From positions 2,666,001-2,730,000 of the forward strand of contig CP085828.1 of NCBI GenBank assembly GCA_020809705.1: DNA of 64,000 nucleotides. The letters are read 5' to 3'. The stretch's first letter is position 1. Each line of letters opens with the position of its first letter. This document shows, piece after piece, positions 10,845 to 20,862 of this stretch. The stretch is from Calonectria ilicicola. Its lineage: Eukaryota; Ascomycota; Sordariomycetes; Hypocreales; Nectriaceae. Made by a program: the position numbers and the translations under genes. Under the pieces are notes generated by a model. The model saw nothing but the letters and a program-made list of their open reading frames with translations, did no database searches and was not told where the DNA came from.

Positions 10845-13474
10845 GATCGCTGTTGCTCAGAAGAGCGAAACAATTTGGCAGGATCACGATGCGCTAGGTT
10901 GATCTCGAAAGCCAACGGGTGGACGGTGTTTGGTAGCGAGTCAAATTGCGGATGCGGACGTGAGTTAAAACAATATGCGTAACGCCGAGGCCTGATGCGA
11001 TGCGATGCGATGCGATGAGAGACAATGAGTCGCGATGCGAGGCCAAGGAAGCGATATGATAGATTCGTCAGAGCGAGGAGAAAGATATAAATCGATTGTG
11101 GAGCAGGCACAAAGTTTGCAGCGGGCGTATATTAAAGTATTCAAATGGGACTTCGTGGGGAATAGACAGACTAGAGCAAGATGCGTTGAGCTGACCAAGT
11201 CGGCTGGAGAAGTAATCGAGCTGTAGGATGCCGTGGTTCTTTGTCGCTCTGGGGAGTGAATGGCGGGGCGGATCAATGATTCGCAGCAGGGCTGAGTCCG
11301 GGGTGTGCGGCGCAGATGAGCGGCAGAGCGATGAGGCTGCTGTGAAGACTGCTGCGAAGGTGCGCGAACAGGCTGAAACGGAGGGATGCAGGAGGGGGGC
11401 GACAGGCCAGGGCAAGACTGCAGAGTCGAAGGATAGAGGGGACGGGATGGGATGATGGAGGCCGTCTACATGGAGGGTAGAGGAGAGGGGATTTGGAGCC
11501 TCTGGCGCCTTTGGAGCACCCGGGGGTCCTTGCCCCATGGGCAGGTTTAAGAGTGGGCATGAGCACATGGGACATGGGGCAATGGCAGGTGGGTGAGTTT
11601 TAGTGCAGTGGTTCAGTGTGAGTGGGCGCGTGGACTGTGTGGGTGGGTGTGAACGGCCGACATGTGCGTGTGGGATGTGCATGCGTGCGAATTAATGTGA
11701 GCTGGCCGAGGCAACCTGGCTGAATAATCGCCAAGGGCTCGCACCTATGGTGTCAGTGCAGTGCTTTGTGAATGCGGCATCATGGCTGACGAGGGCAAGG
11801 CGCAGGTTCGCATTGGGTTGTTGCATGTTGATCTATACGGGGGAGTGAAAGAGTATGGCCAATTTCGATAACGTGCAACATCATCGCCGTCATTGTTGGG
11901 GAATAGTCTATGTACAGCGCCCCCTAGGCATTTAGCGGTGCGTTTTATCCATGTAAAATCCTGCATGGCCTGCAAACAACGCCATGACCGTATTGTTGAA
12001 CGCCCGCGAAACTTGATGCTAAGGCGGCCCCCAAGCTCTTGATACGGCGAACTGCAACCTGCAATGGTGCCCTCGTGGGGGAGACACCTTGTAGTTTCCT
12101 GTGTGCCAAGACTTGCGCGCCCTCTCACGGCAGCTGCCGAGGCGGATTGCGGGTGCCGGGACGAGTGAATGTTTGGTTGGATGTGTTTTGTTTCTAGAGA
12201 CGACATAGAGGACGTCGAACTACCTATCAACCCAGGTGACTCGACTTAGCCAACTTTGTGAGTGGCTTAAACCCCCCGTCCAGAGTCTTCCTTTAGATCT
12301 TTGTTCTTGACCATCCAAAAGCAATGTGGAGTCAGTAGCGAACATGGCCATGTTGGACCTGACCCGTCTGCATGACTAACGTTTCCCCCCCCATTGGCAC
12401 ATCCATGCGTACTAGGCAGAATGGGTCTGCTTTTTTTTGCTACGATGCTACGATGGGACCAACGATGGTGATCTTGGGTGGGCCCACATTAGAGGCGGAG
12501 TTCTGATGCTCCGCTAAAGTGATTCACCCCTCTGCTGATTCAACTGGAGAAGGGCAGCGCGGATGGAATTTTGCATTTTCTCATATACTTGGGTCTTTAT
12601 TATCATCATAATCATCATCATAATTTTCAGGACTATGCTCTGTATCTGCAGGAGTTGGTTCGTCAAAAAACCAAGTCACAAGCCCATGTGGATCCCAAGA
12701 CGATAGCACTAGCAAAACAATTCTCCGAGCTTGGAGGGAATCCTGGTTTTCGCATTCAGGAAATAAAAAGTCACCGCTTGGATTGAGGAGCATGTGGGCT
12801 AACTTCTCGTGTGCTGAAAATTTGGCGGTGCTGACCACTAATAAGCAAAGCACGGACTGGCAAGCTGATCTGCATTTGGGATCAGCATCAGACGAATCTC
12901 GATGAGAGGGGGGAGGTTTGGATGGAGTACGAGAATTGCAATTCATTGAGCCAAGAAGCACGCTTTCAAAGTCGCCACTGGCCAAATCTTGACTCGCTGG
13001 AGGGCCTCGATTGAGTCCATCTGGCGACCAATGCGTGCCAAGCAGGCGTTTGCAATTGTGAAATCCTTCCTCAGCCGCAATTGCGGTGCTAAAATAGATG
13101 TTTGTATGTTGGTTAAACACGAGCATGAAACCGACAGGATCATTTTGCCCTGCAACTCCTGGGCCCACTCCCAAGGCTGTGCCCGGGCCGTCTAGTCACA
13201 CTAACGGTCCAGCTCACCCTTCATCAACCACCTAGGCAACATATATGTCATCGCCGCATCCATCTGATTTTGCTTCTCCATCTCCTTCTTTGAATCTCTC
13301 GCCGTCCTTCGTTTCTCTCATTTTGACACTGTTCTGCATTCTGGTTGCGCTGCTCGGTATCCACGTGTCGTCAGCCCCCATTGACGCAGCCCCTCACTAT
13401 CCACTCGCCTGCAGCTTTGTGCGATTCTCGTCGCATCCAGCTAATTATCGCGTCGCCACCAGACCATCGTTCCA
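10845..13474. other. Divergent intergenic region, F-box / CYK3-like
   Basis: 2.6 kb without a confident gene. Contains a (GATGC)4 microsatellite at 10994-11017, a GT-rich stretch around 11600-11690, and an ATC-rich run at about 12597-12626. A 197-codon minus-strand open frame (12581-13174) is the only notable ORF and is treated under findings. A C/T-rich leader precedes the CYK3-like ATG. Confidence 0.4.
10994..11017. repeat. (GATGC)4 microsatellite
   Basis: Four perfect copies of GATGC followed by GATG, about 150 bp upstream of the F-box start; a related GCGATGCGA occurs at 11032-11040. Confidence 0.9.
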
Positions 13475-15553
13475 ATGGCCGATACCGAGGAGCCTCAGTT
13501 CAATACGCTTGCTGAGCGCATAGCCGCTCTCAACAAGCAGAAGAATTTCAGCACCACTGATACTGTTGAGCCTGTTCGCAAGCGACCACCACCTCCACGT
13601 CCTCCAGTTCGCCCCGCTGTTGAATCTAGGACTCAATCGCTCCCAGTGGTTCCAACTCCCGCACCAGAACTCCCAGCCAGGTCAAGCCCAGTGATTCCAG
13701 CAAGGCCAAAGCGGAGCAATGTATCACACGCTCCTCACCAGGAGTCTGCGGTTCCTCAAGACAATGCTCGCAGTGCCCCGCCTCCTCTCCCAAGCCGGAC
13801 TCCTTCCAACCAATGCGTGCCGACCCTGCCTCCACGGCGATCTATAACGCAGCCTTCTAGCTTGATGGTGAGGCGGAACTCGGGTTCTTCTGAATTATCT
13901 CAGCATTCGACCCTCTCCTCATTGTCCGTGGGGCACACCGCATCCTCCGTTACGAGCCAAGGCTCAGAGGGGACCATCTACAAACTGCCTCCAGCATTTG
14001 ATGCAGCCAGTCTTCCCCCGCTGCCACCCACCAAGAGAGAACGCGAAGCCAAGCAAGCCGAGGAGGCAGCCCAGAAAGCGGAAGCAGCCAAGAGAGTCAC
14101 AGCAGCCCGACCTATTCCCGCCACCCGCCAAATTGAGCCCGCCCCAGTACCAAAGCCCAGTCTCCCTCCCAGGCTTCCCTCAAGGCCAGCAAGAGCACAA
14201 GAAAATGCAACTGTATCGCCAGCAGAGCCTAAGTTGCCTCCTCGAAAACTTCCACCTGGACCAGCGGCATTTGTAAAGGCACCACTTGCCAATGGGGATT
14301 CAAAGCAACAACCGCAGATCTCAGCACAGCGACCGCCACCCATTCCAGGATCACGACCTTCTGAAACACGACCTGCACTACCAAGTCGACCAAAATCTGA
14401 CGATGGACCACCTCCAGTGCCAGTTGGTTCGCGACCAACTTTTGCGCAGATCGAGGCTGCTTCTGCTCGACCAGCTGTGGCCAGCTCGCCTGTTATTGAA
14501 TGCTGGGTCTGCCACGATTGGAGCGGGCCTGATGCCGTCGCGGCCCAGTTTCCCCGGGGATCATTGCCAAGAAATGATCCCGTGGGCTATCTGGCCCGGG
14601 GTCTATGCGACCCATTCCCGTCTTACACCTATAAGGCCAGGGCGATTTTCACATGGTTTCATCACAATATTAGCTATGACTGTGCTGCATTTTTTGGAAA
14701 CAATGTTCAGTACAGGTCAGCTGAGGATACGATTTTTAGCGGAACGGCCGTTTGCGCGGGGTATGCAGAGACGTACAAAGCCATCGCCAATAGAGCTGGA
14801 CTTGAATGCATTCTTGTGGATGGTCATGGAAAAGGAATCGGACACACCCCGTTGAAAAAGGGAGAGCGTCCTCCCGCTAAAATGGATACTAATCATGCTT
14901 GGAATGCAGTGAGAATTGATGGTGGAGAATGGAGGCTTCTAGATGCATGCTGGGGCGCCGGTAATGTTGATGGAAACACGCAACAGTACACGCCAGCGTT
15001 TAAGCCTGAACAGTTTACACGGACCAACGAACAGTTCGGATGGTCTCATTTCCCAAGCAAGTCTCAAAACCAGTTTCGGAGTGACGGCCGGACGTTGGGT
15101 TGGGAAGAGTACTGTTACGGCGAGTTTCGTTGTGAGCGACCTACCTTCTATGGAGACATGTACTCAGAAGGGATCGCTCCAGACAGTGTGGAACCTAGAG
15201 CCAAGGAAATTTCCGTGTACAGTGGAGAAGTTGTACGGTTTCAGTTTTCCAAGGTTTGCGAGCATTGGAAATCGGAGACGCATGGGCGAGGCAAACCTCC
15301 TTTGCTCCTACTTAGCATCCACGGGGTTGATGGGAGGAAAGACGAGATGGTGCCCATTGAGACCAATGGATATTGGCATTGGATCGACGTTAATGCAAGA
15401 GACCTAGGGGCCCCTGGTCAGGCTGTTCAGATTGCTCAGTTAACTAGTATTGACGGAAAAGATGGCAGAGGGGTCTCAGTACGAGAATTCCTTTCCAAGA
15501 AGGGTAAGGTGGGCATGAGTTGGAGTTATGCTGCACGATGGGAACTTGTTTAG
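13475..15553 (+). CDS. Cyk3-like transglutaminase-fold protein without SH3 domain
   Basis: Single-exon gene, 692 residues. The N-terminus has a short conserved-looking helix (NTLAERIAALNKQKNF), then about 300 proline-rich residues with many PxxP motifs (RKRPPPPRPPVRP, PPPLPSRTPS), expected to bind SH3 proteins. From about residue 340 comes a transglutaminase-like domain. Candidate triad: C427 in GTAVCAGYAETY, H474 in MDTNHAWNAV and D490 in WRLLDACWG. The C-terminal part (CEHWKSETH..., LLLLSIHGVDG) matches the C-terminal region of cytokinesis protein Cyk3/Kyphoscoliosis-type proteins. Yeast Cyk3 has an N-terminal SH3 domain, absent here, and is regarded as catalytically dead. A role at the septum or actin ring is inferred from family only. 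ATG at 13475 is the first in frame after a pyrimidine-rich leader. Confidence 0.85.
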   Translation: MADTEEPQFNTLAERIAALNKQKNFSTTDTVEPVRKRPPPPRPPVRPAVESRTQSLPVVPTPAPELPARSSPVIPARPKRSNVSHAPHQESAVPQDNARSAPPPLPSRTPSNQCVPTLPPRRSITQPSSLMVRRNSGSSELSQHSTLSSLSVGHTASSVTSQGSEGTIYKLPPAFDAASLPPLPPTKREREAKQAEEAAQKAEAAKRVTAARPIPATRQIEPAPVPKPSLPPRLPSRPARAQENATVSPAEPKLPPRKLPPGPAAFVKAPLANGDSKQQPQISAQRPPPIPGSRPSETRPALPSRPKSDDGPPPVPVGSRPTFAQIEAASARPAVASSPVIECWVCHDWSGPDAVAAQFPRGSLPRNDPVGYLARGLCDPFPSYTYKARAIFTWFHHNISYDCAAFFGNNVQYRSAEDTIFSGTAVCAGYAETYKAIANRAGLECILVDGHGKGIGHTPLKKGERPPAKMDTNHAWNAVRIDGGEWRLLDACWGAGNVDGNTQQYTPAFKPEQFTRTNEQFGWSHFPSKSQNQFRSDGRTLGWEEYCYGEFRCERPTFYGDMYSEGIAPDSVEPRAKEISVYSGEVVRFQFSKVCEHWKSETHGRGKPPLLLLSIHGVDGRKDEMVPIETNGYWHWIDVNARDLGAPGQAVQIAQLTSIDGKDGRGVSVREFLSKKGKVGMSWSYAARWELV

Positions 15554-16980
15554 AATGGGTTTAATGTGGTAATGGGCAGGTAGATACGACGGGACTGATA
15601 CCCAATTAGAGGAGAACTCAATTCCTACTGGTACACATGAATATCCCTTGGACCGGGTTCCTTTTGCTCAACTACAGTACAATTCCTGAAAGATTGTACC
15701 CCCTCTACCTTTTCCTACTATCTTCCAAGCAAATGATAAATAAATAAATGTTATAAATAAAGCACATAAATAATTTAGGTATAAGAGTTCATTGTTATTT
15801 ATTTATTCATTTTCTTTATTTTACTATCAGATTGATATCTTCGGGCGGTTGAGATCCATGCTGCTAAAGGTACGGAAGTCACGGGGGGACAATCTTTCAA
15901 GGGATGTATTGTATTCTCCGCTGATGCTCAGACGTCTATGGACAAGGACTAGGTTTCGAGGTTGGGCAAGGATAGACGCTGGGGTTTGTTGAAACCGAGT
16001 CCGATGATGGGCTACCGAATATATGCAGACACACTTTGCAAGCCACTGATGGATGATGTGATTGATGCGCCTCTAGTGGCGGCGCCGACGACGACATGCT
16101 TTGTCCTTTTGCTTGCATATCGTTTCGACCAGTAAACAGTGGCAGGACTGAGCAAGGCAATGCGCAGTCGGGCGATTGTGACGCGTGGAATCAGCACTAA
16201 TCTAACCGGAGCAGACGGGAGTCATTTCACATTGTGGTGGCTCTGAAGTTTGGTAGCAGGTACGAAATGAGTCTAGGTGCCATATTAGGTGTAGCCGGGC
16301 CTTGAGTTCAACAACCCACTTAAGTGGCTTTGTTAGTGGTGGCATTGTCTAGTGACAGAATTTAAGGTTAGTCTTAGTGATGTAGGTCTGAGATGACGGA
16401 GGCGCTGTGTGGTCGTCGGATGGTGTTGAGACAGTGTATGAGGGAGGTAGCGTGGCAACTGTCTCCCCCTCCACACCGTGTCTCTAAATTGTTGTTTCCA
16501 ACGGGCAAAGATTGATGGCGGAGGTGGAGAATGGTACACACTCGAAGTTTGGTGGGATTTGTTACATAACAAATACGTAGCTCGTCAATGGGCGTGGGAA
16601 GAAAAAAAAAGGTACTTTCCGGGTGCGCATGATGGTCTGGCGGGCAGGCAATCGTCTGCACTCGGCCTCTTCAAGAACAAAGAAAAGTTGGAAAAAGAGA
16701 TAACTCATTCCATGTCATATGATTACCACCTGAGGGAAGCAATTGGTGAGGTGGCCCAGACCCTGCAAGAGCAATCACAACGTTGGCGTGGATTGCCGGG
16801 TACCACAATGTCTGTCCCTTCTCCACTGCCTGTCGTCCACTCACGTGGCCGCCCGAGGATACCCGGGTGGAGGTTCTTTTGGGGGACAAGAGGGACGAGA
16901 TGGGAGAACATGAGGCCCCCAGCCCTCCCCCCCACATGTCGAGTGTAACCCTCGGTAGCGCGCACATGCTGACTTCACTG

Positions 16981-17030
16981 CCGGACCTGGTCGTCCTTGG
17001 TCGTCCTTGGTCTCCCTTGGGCGTTCTTGG
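16981..17030. repeat. 10-bp tandem repeat, five imperfect copies
   Basis: Five consecutive 10-mers ending in TTGG or CTGG, of which two are identical (TCGTCCTTGG). It sits about 740 bp upstream of the transporter ATG. Confidence 0.8.
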
Positions 17031-17697
17031 CCGCGCATAGTCGGCGTTGGCATCGACCAGCTTGGCCTTGGCGTGGTGCGGGAATTGCAGGAAGACTTCC
17101 CCGGCCTCGACCTGGGACGTCAAACCGGCGGCGACAAGCCGGGCCAACAGCTATCAAGGAGGAACCACCAAGACGACCAAGCCTTTTAGCGTCTCGGCCG
17201 CATGCAGTCGTTCTCAAGGGTATCCATGGCTACCGTCGCCCTTCTCCCCCGCACTCGCGTCGCTAGCGTTGATGGAGGCTTCGGCGCCCTGAGCGCCATT
17301 GGGCCGACCGTGTCGAAGCCTGTGCCGTCATCTTTGCCAAGGAACGCCCCCCTCACCGTCATGTCATGACCAGAAGGAGGCGAAAATCGAGGGGCCTTGG
17401 CACCGACACAGCCCCGAACCTTGCTCGATGCTCCGAGCGTCTGCAGACCATCGATAACCTCGGTGTGCTCTATTAGGTGGGGTCATGCAAAGCTTCCCCT
17501 CGGACCTATCACCTTTCCCAGATGATAGCTCCCCGTGACGGTCGGGCAACAGAGATAGCAGCCGTTTGGTACCATTGTGGCTGTGGGCACGGTGGGATCG
17601 CCAAGACACCAGAGTTCGCCATTGACGGGGTCTGTCCGATGATGTCGAATCCATCCATTCCCGCCTTTCTGGGGACCCTGTCACATTTAGCCCAGCC

Positions 17698-17704
17698 TAT
17701 ATAA
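17698..17704 (+). promoter_or_regulatory. TATA box candidate of the HAK transporter gene
   Basis: TATATAA 65 bp upstream of the ATG at 17769, a plausible distance for a short leader. Single-motif evidence only. Confidence 0.4.
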
Positions 17705-17768
17705 TCCATCCCCCCAAAAAAATCTCCCTGCACCATTGCTTGCGTCCCTCAGCCTTACCAAGTGGCCT

Positions 17769-20252
17769 ATGACGGACGACATCGAAATGGGACACCCAAC
17801 CGACGACCGAGATGACGCGATAGAAACCAGACCACCCACCATCGCCGACCCTGAAGACAATGACGCTGCCTCCGTGGCTCCATCCGACCCAGACGCTCGC
17901 GATTTGTATGATCAGGAAAAAGCCCAGCGAATTGAGCACGAGGATTTGAACCGCGCGAACAAGCAGGTAAGCAGCTGTTTCGGTCGCCAATTGTTTCCAT
18001 TCTCTCTAACGTGATTCGTCCCCAATAGACATACAAGGGCTTCCTCCTCCTATGGCTCGCATGGCAGAGTACTGGCGTTGTATACGGCGACATCGGCACC
18101 AGCCCCCTCTACGTCTTCAGTTCGACTTTTAATAAGCAACCTGACTGGGATGACCTCGTCGGCGCGCTCTCAATCATCATTTGGTCTCTTACGCTCATCG
18201 TTACTGTCAAATACTGTTTCATTGTCTTGTCAGCCGATGATGACGGCCAAGGCGGAACCTTTGCCGTGTACTCGTTGCTGGCTCGGTACGCGAACATTGC
18301 CCGCACTGACCCCAACTACCCTGAAAGAATAATCATTCGATTGGAGCGCGAGGTGGGCTCAGTAGAATTACCGCCTGCTGGAAGGATGATTCGGGATTTC
18401 TTGGAGAGGAGTAGGGTGGCAAAAGCCGTTCTGAAGGTCGTGGGCATTCTCGGTGTCTCACTGGTTGTCGCAGACAGCGTCCTGACCCCGGCCCAGTCTG
18501 TCTTGGGTGCGGTTCAGGGCATCCAGGTGGTCCGACCTGATCTGGGCAAGAGCGCCATCGTGGGCACCTCTTGTGGTATCCTTATCCTTTTGTTTCTGCT
18601 CCAACCTCTGGGAACGTCAAAGATTGGAACTTCGTTTGCGCCCATTGTCGTTGTCTGGCTCCTCTACAACCTGAGCATCGGCATCTACAATCTTGTTGAG
18701 TACGACCATACAGTGTTGAAGGCGTTTAGCCCCCACTACGCGTTTCTCTATCTGGTACGGAATAGGACAGATGGTTGGAAGTCGCTGGGAGGTCTCTTGC
18801 TCGCATTCACTGGTGTCGAATCGCTCTTTGCGGATCTTGGCGCCTTCGGCCAACGCGCGATCCAAATCTCTTGGCTCTGCTTGGCGTTTCCGTGCTTGTT
18901 AATAACTTATGCTGGGCAGGCAGCCTATATTTCCCAGGACGGTTCTGGCGACGCCTACACTAATCCCTTTTTCTACACCGTACCTGAAGGATCTTTTTAC
19001 TTCAGCATCGTCATTGCTATCTTGGCCGCCATGGTTGCAAGCCAAGCGCTGATTACAAGCTCTTTTCAACTCATCTCGCAGTTAATGAGACTGAGTTACT
19101 TCCCGCACATTAAGACAGTCCACACCAGCCGCCGGTTCCATGACCAAATCTATATGCCTTTGGCAAACTGGATGCTGATGATTGGTACTGTCGTTGTTAC
19201 TGCGGTGTACAACAACGTGAGTGGACCCTGAAATTTTACAAGTGAAGATGAAATGCTAAATTTAGTATTAGACAACCAGCCTTGGTCATGCCTATGGAGC
19301 ATGTGTCATGATTGTGTGCTTCGTCACGACGTGTTTGGTGTCACTGGTGGCACTGATCATTTGGCGTATTCCTTCACTTGTTGTATTATTTGTATTCTCG
19401 GTCTTTATTTTGCTAGATGGAGTGTATTTAACTGCAGCCCTCAACAAAGTGCCAGATGGAGGATGGTTTGCTCTTGTTCTCTCATTTATCCTCTCAACGG
19501 TTTTCATCCTCTGGCGATGGGGTAAGGAGCAACAGTGGGAAGCTGAGACGAAGGACATGATTGAACCATCCGAGTTGTTGTTCATGTCTCGCAACAATTC
19601 AATCGCAAGGAGCGGGAGCGATGGCAGCCCGGTTCGACTAAGGCTGAGACCCGAGTTTGGAGGCGGCAACCTCTCTACCGTTCCCGGATTGGGAATCTTC
19701 TTCGACAAAGTCGGCGGCACGGGAGACGACCACATTCCCAAAGTTTTCACGCAATTTGTCCGCAAATTCCAGACCAGGCCTCAGGTCGTTGTGTTTTTCC
19801 ATATGCGCTCCCTCTCACAGCCGACTGTACCAGTCGACCAACGCTTTGTCATCAATCGCGTCACTTCCAAAATACCATGCTGTTATCGGATTGCCTTACG
19901 CCATGGCTACATGGATGATGTGCTTACACCAGACTTGGCACGGAGAATTGTGGTGGAACTGACATTGTTTATAACAAGGGGCTCGCCCGCTCCAAACGAG
20001 GATACACTACCGCCAGAAGAGCGTTTCGAACTCGAAGCTCTTCGTACTGCACAGGATTCCCAGACTGTTTATCTTATGGGGAAGCAGACAATGCGGGTGC
20101 AGCGACGACCTGGACGGAACCTAAAGAATATGGCCCGACGTGTGGCCCTGGAATCATTTTTGTGGATTCGAGAGAATACACGAACCAAGGTGGCAAACCT
20201 GGACATTGACCCGGATGACATGGTCGAAGTAGGTTTTGTAAAGGAAATTTAA
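17769..20252 (+). CDS. hak1: HAK/KUP-type high-affinity potassium transporter
   Basis: Plasma-membrane K+ (H+-coupled) uptake system of the HAK/KUP/KT family. Exons 17769-17966, 18029-19216 and 19272-20252, introns 62 and 55 nt, phase-0 junctions, 788 residues; Neurospora HAK-1 is about 860. A hydrophilic acidic N-terminus (about 66 residues, exon 1) precedes the family signature GVVYGDIGTSPLYVFSS at the first membrane segment. About 12 hydrophobic segments follow to residue about 500, including the family-typical DDDGQGGTFAVYSLLARYA loop and VVADSVLTPAQSVLGA. The cytosolic C-terminus includes PGLGIFFDK and QVVVFFHMRSLSQPTVP, both typical of the family. The intron inside the membrane domain ends at YNN/TTSLGHAYG. 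Convergent with an MFS gene. A frameshift is not seen; the start is the first ATG, MTDDIEMGH. Confidence 0.93.
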
Positions 20253-20862
20253 AGGACACAATCAATTGGTGGTACAATCCAAAGAAGATAGAATTGGGCA
20301 CTCATGGGCTAATATGGAGTTTACTTGTGGTTTTTTTTTCTGGGAGGGGTTTGGTATTTATTAAGGCCTTGGCATGATTGGATACTGGGAGAAAGAATGG
20401 GTGTCAACGAATCTACGACTTCTGATGAATATTAAAATACCCCCATTCAACATCGGCCTTAGAGTCCTTGCATTGGAGGCTTTTCTTTTGGGACGGACAG
20501 GTACAATAAAAAAAAAAGCAGTGAATGCTGGTGCATACAAGGTTAAATTTCCTCACTGCATTTCTATTAGTACTCTCAAAGAAGCATGTAATATACACAC
20601 TGTCTACTTTTTCTGAAAGGGTGCTGATGTCTCGGCTAAGCTGACACTCAGGGGATTGTAGAAAAAACGTCCACAACACTGCCCCCCTGGGCCATGTCAG
20701 AGACATGACTCAGCTAATTCTGTTGCTTAATGATGACACTGGGAGCGGGGTATAAAAGTCGAAATCGATTCGCTTTTTAACTGTTCCTAGAAACGGTGTA
20801 CTCTGCCTAATAGCGAAAGAACCCAACCCCCCCTAACTGAATGAAGTTATGATCAATCCGGG
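20253..20862. other. Convergent intergenic region, HAK1 / MFS
   Basis: No gene. AT-rich with poly-T (20329-20339) and poly-A (about 20508-20518) runs. On the plus strand it holds TGACTCA at 20706-20712 and TATAAAAG at 20751-20758; see findings. Confidence 0.45.

Larger units (their letters stand above)
15554..17768. other. Intergenic region upstream of potassium transporter
   Basis: AT-rich 3' region of the preceding gene to about 15840, then mixed sequence. From about 16770 to 17690 it is GC-rich with several overlapping open frames on both strands, none with a recognisable family. A 10-bp tandem repeat lies at 16981-17030 and a TATA-like box at 17698-17704. Confidence 0.4.

Noticed and set aside
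11068..11682. 204-codon minus-strand open frame upstream of the F-box gene
   Set aside because: Composition follows C/T- and CA-rich leader sequence (His/Pro/Ser/Leu runs); no conserved-looking segment.
17930..17960. GGATTTGAACC word resembling a tRNA 3' arm complement
   Set aside because: It is in-frame coding sequence (EDLNRANKQ) of the HAK transporter; no acceptor stem or anticodon arm around it.
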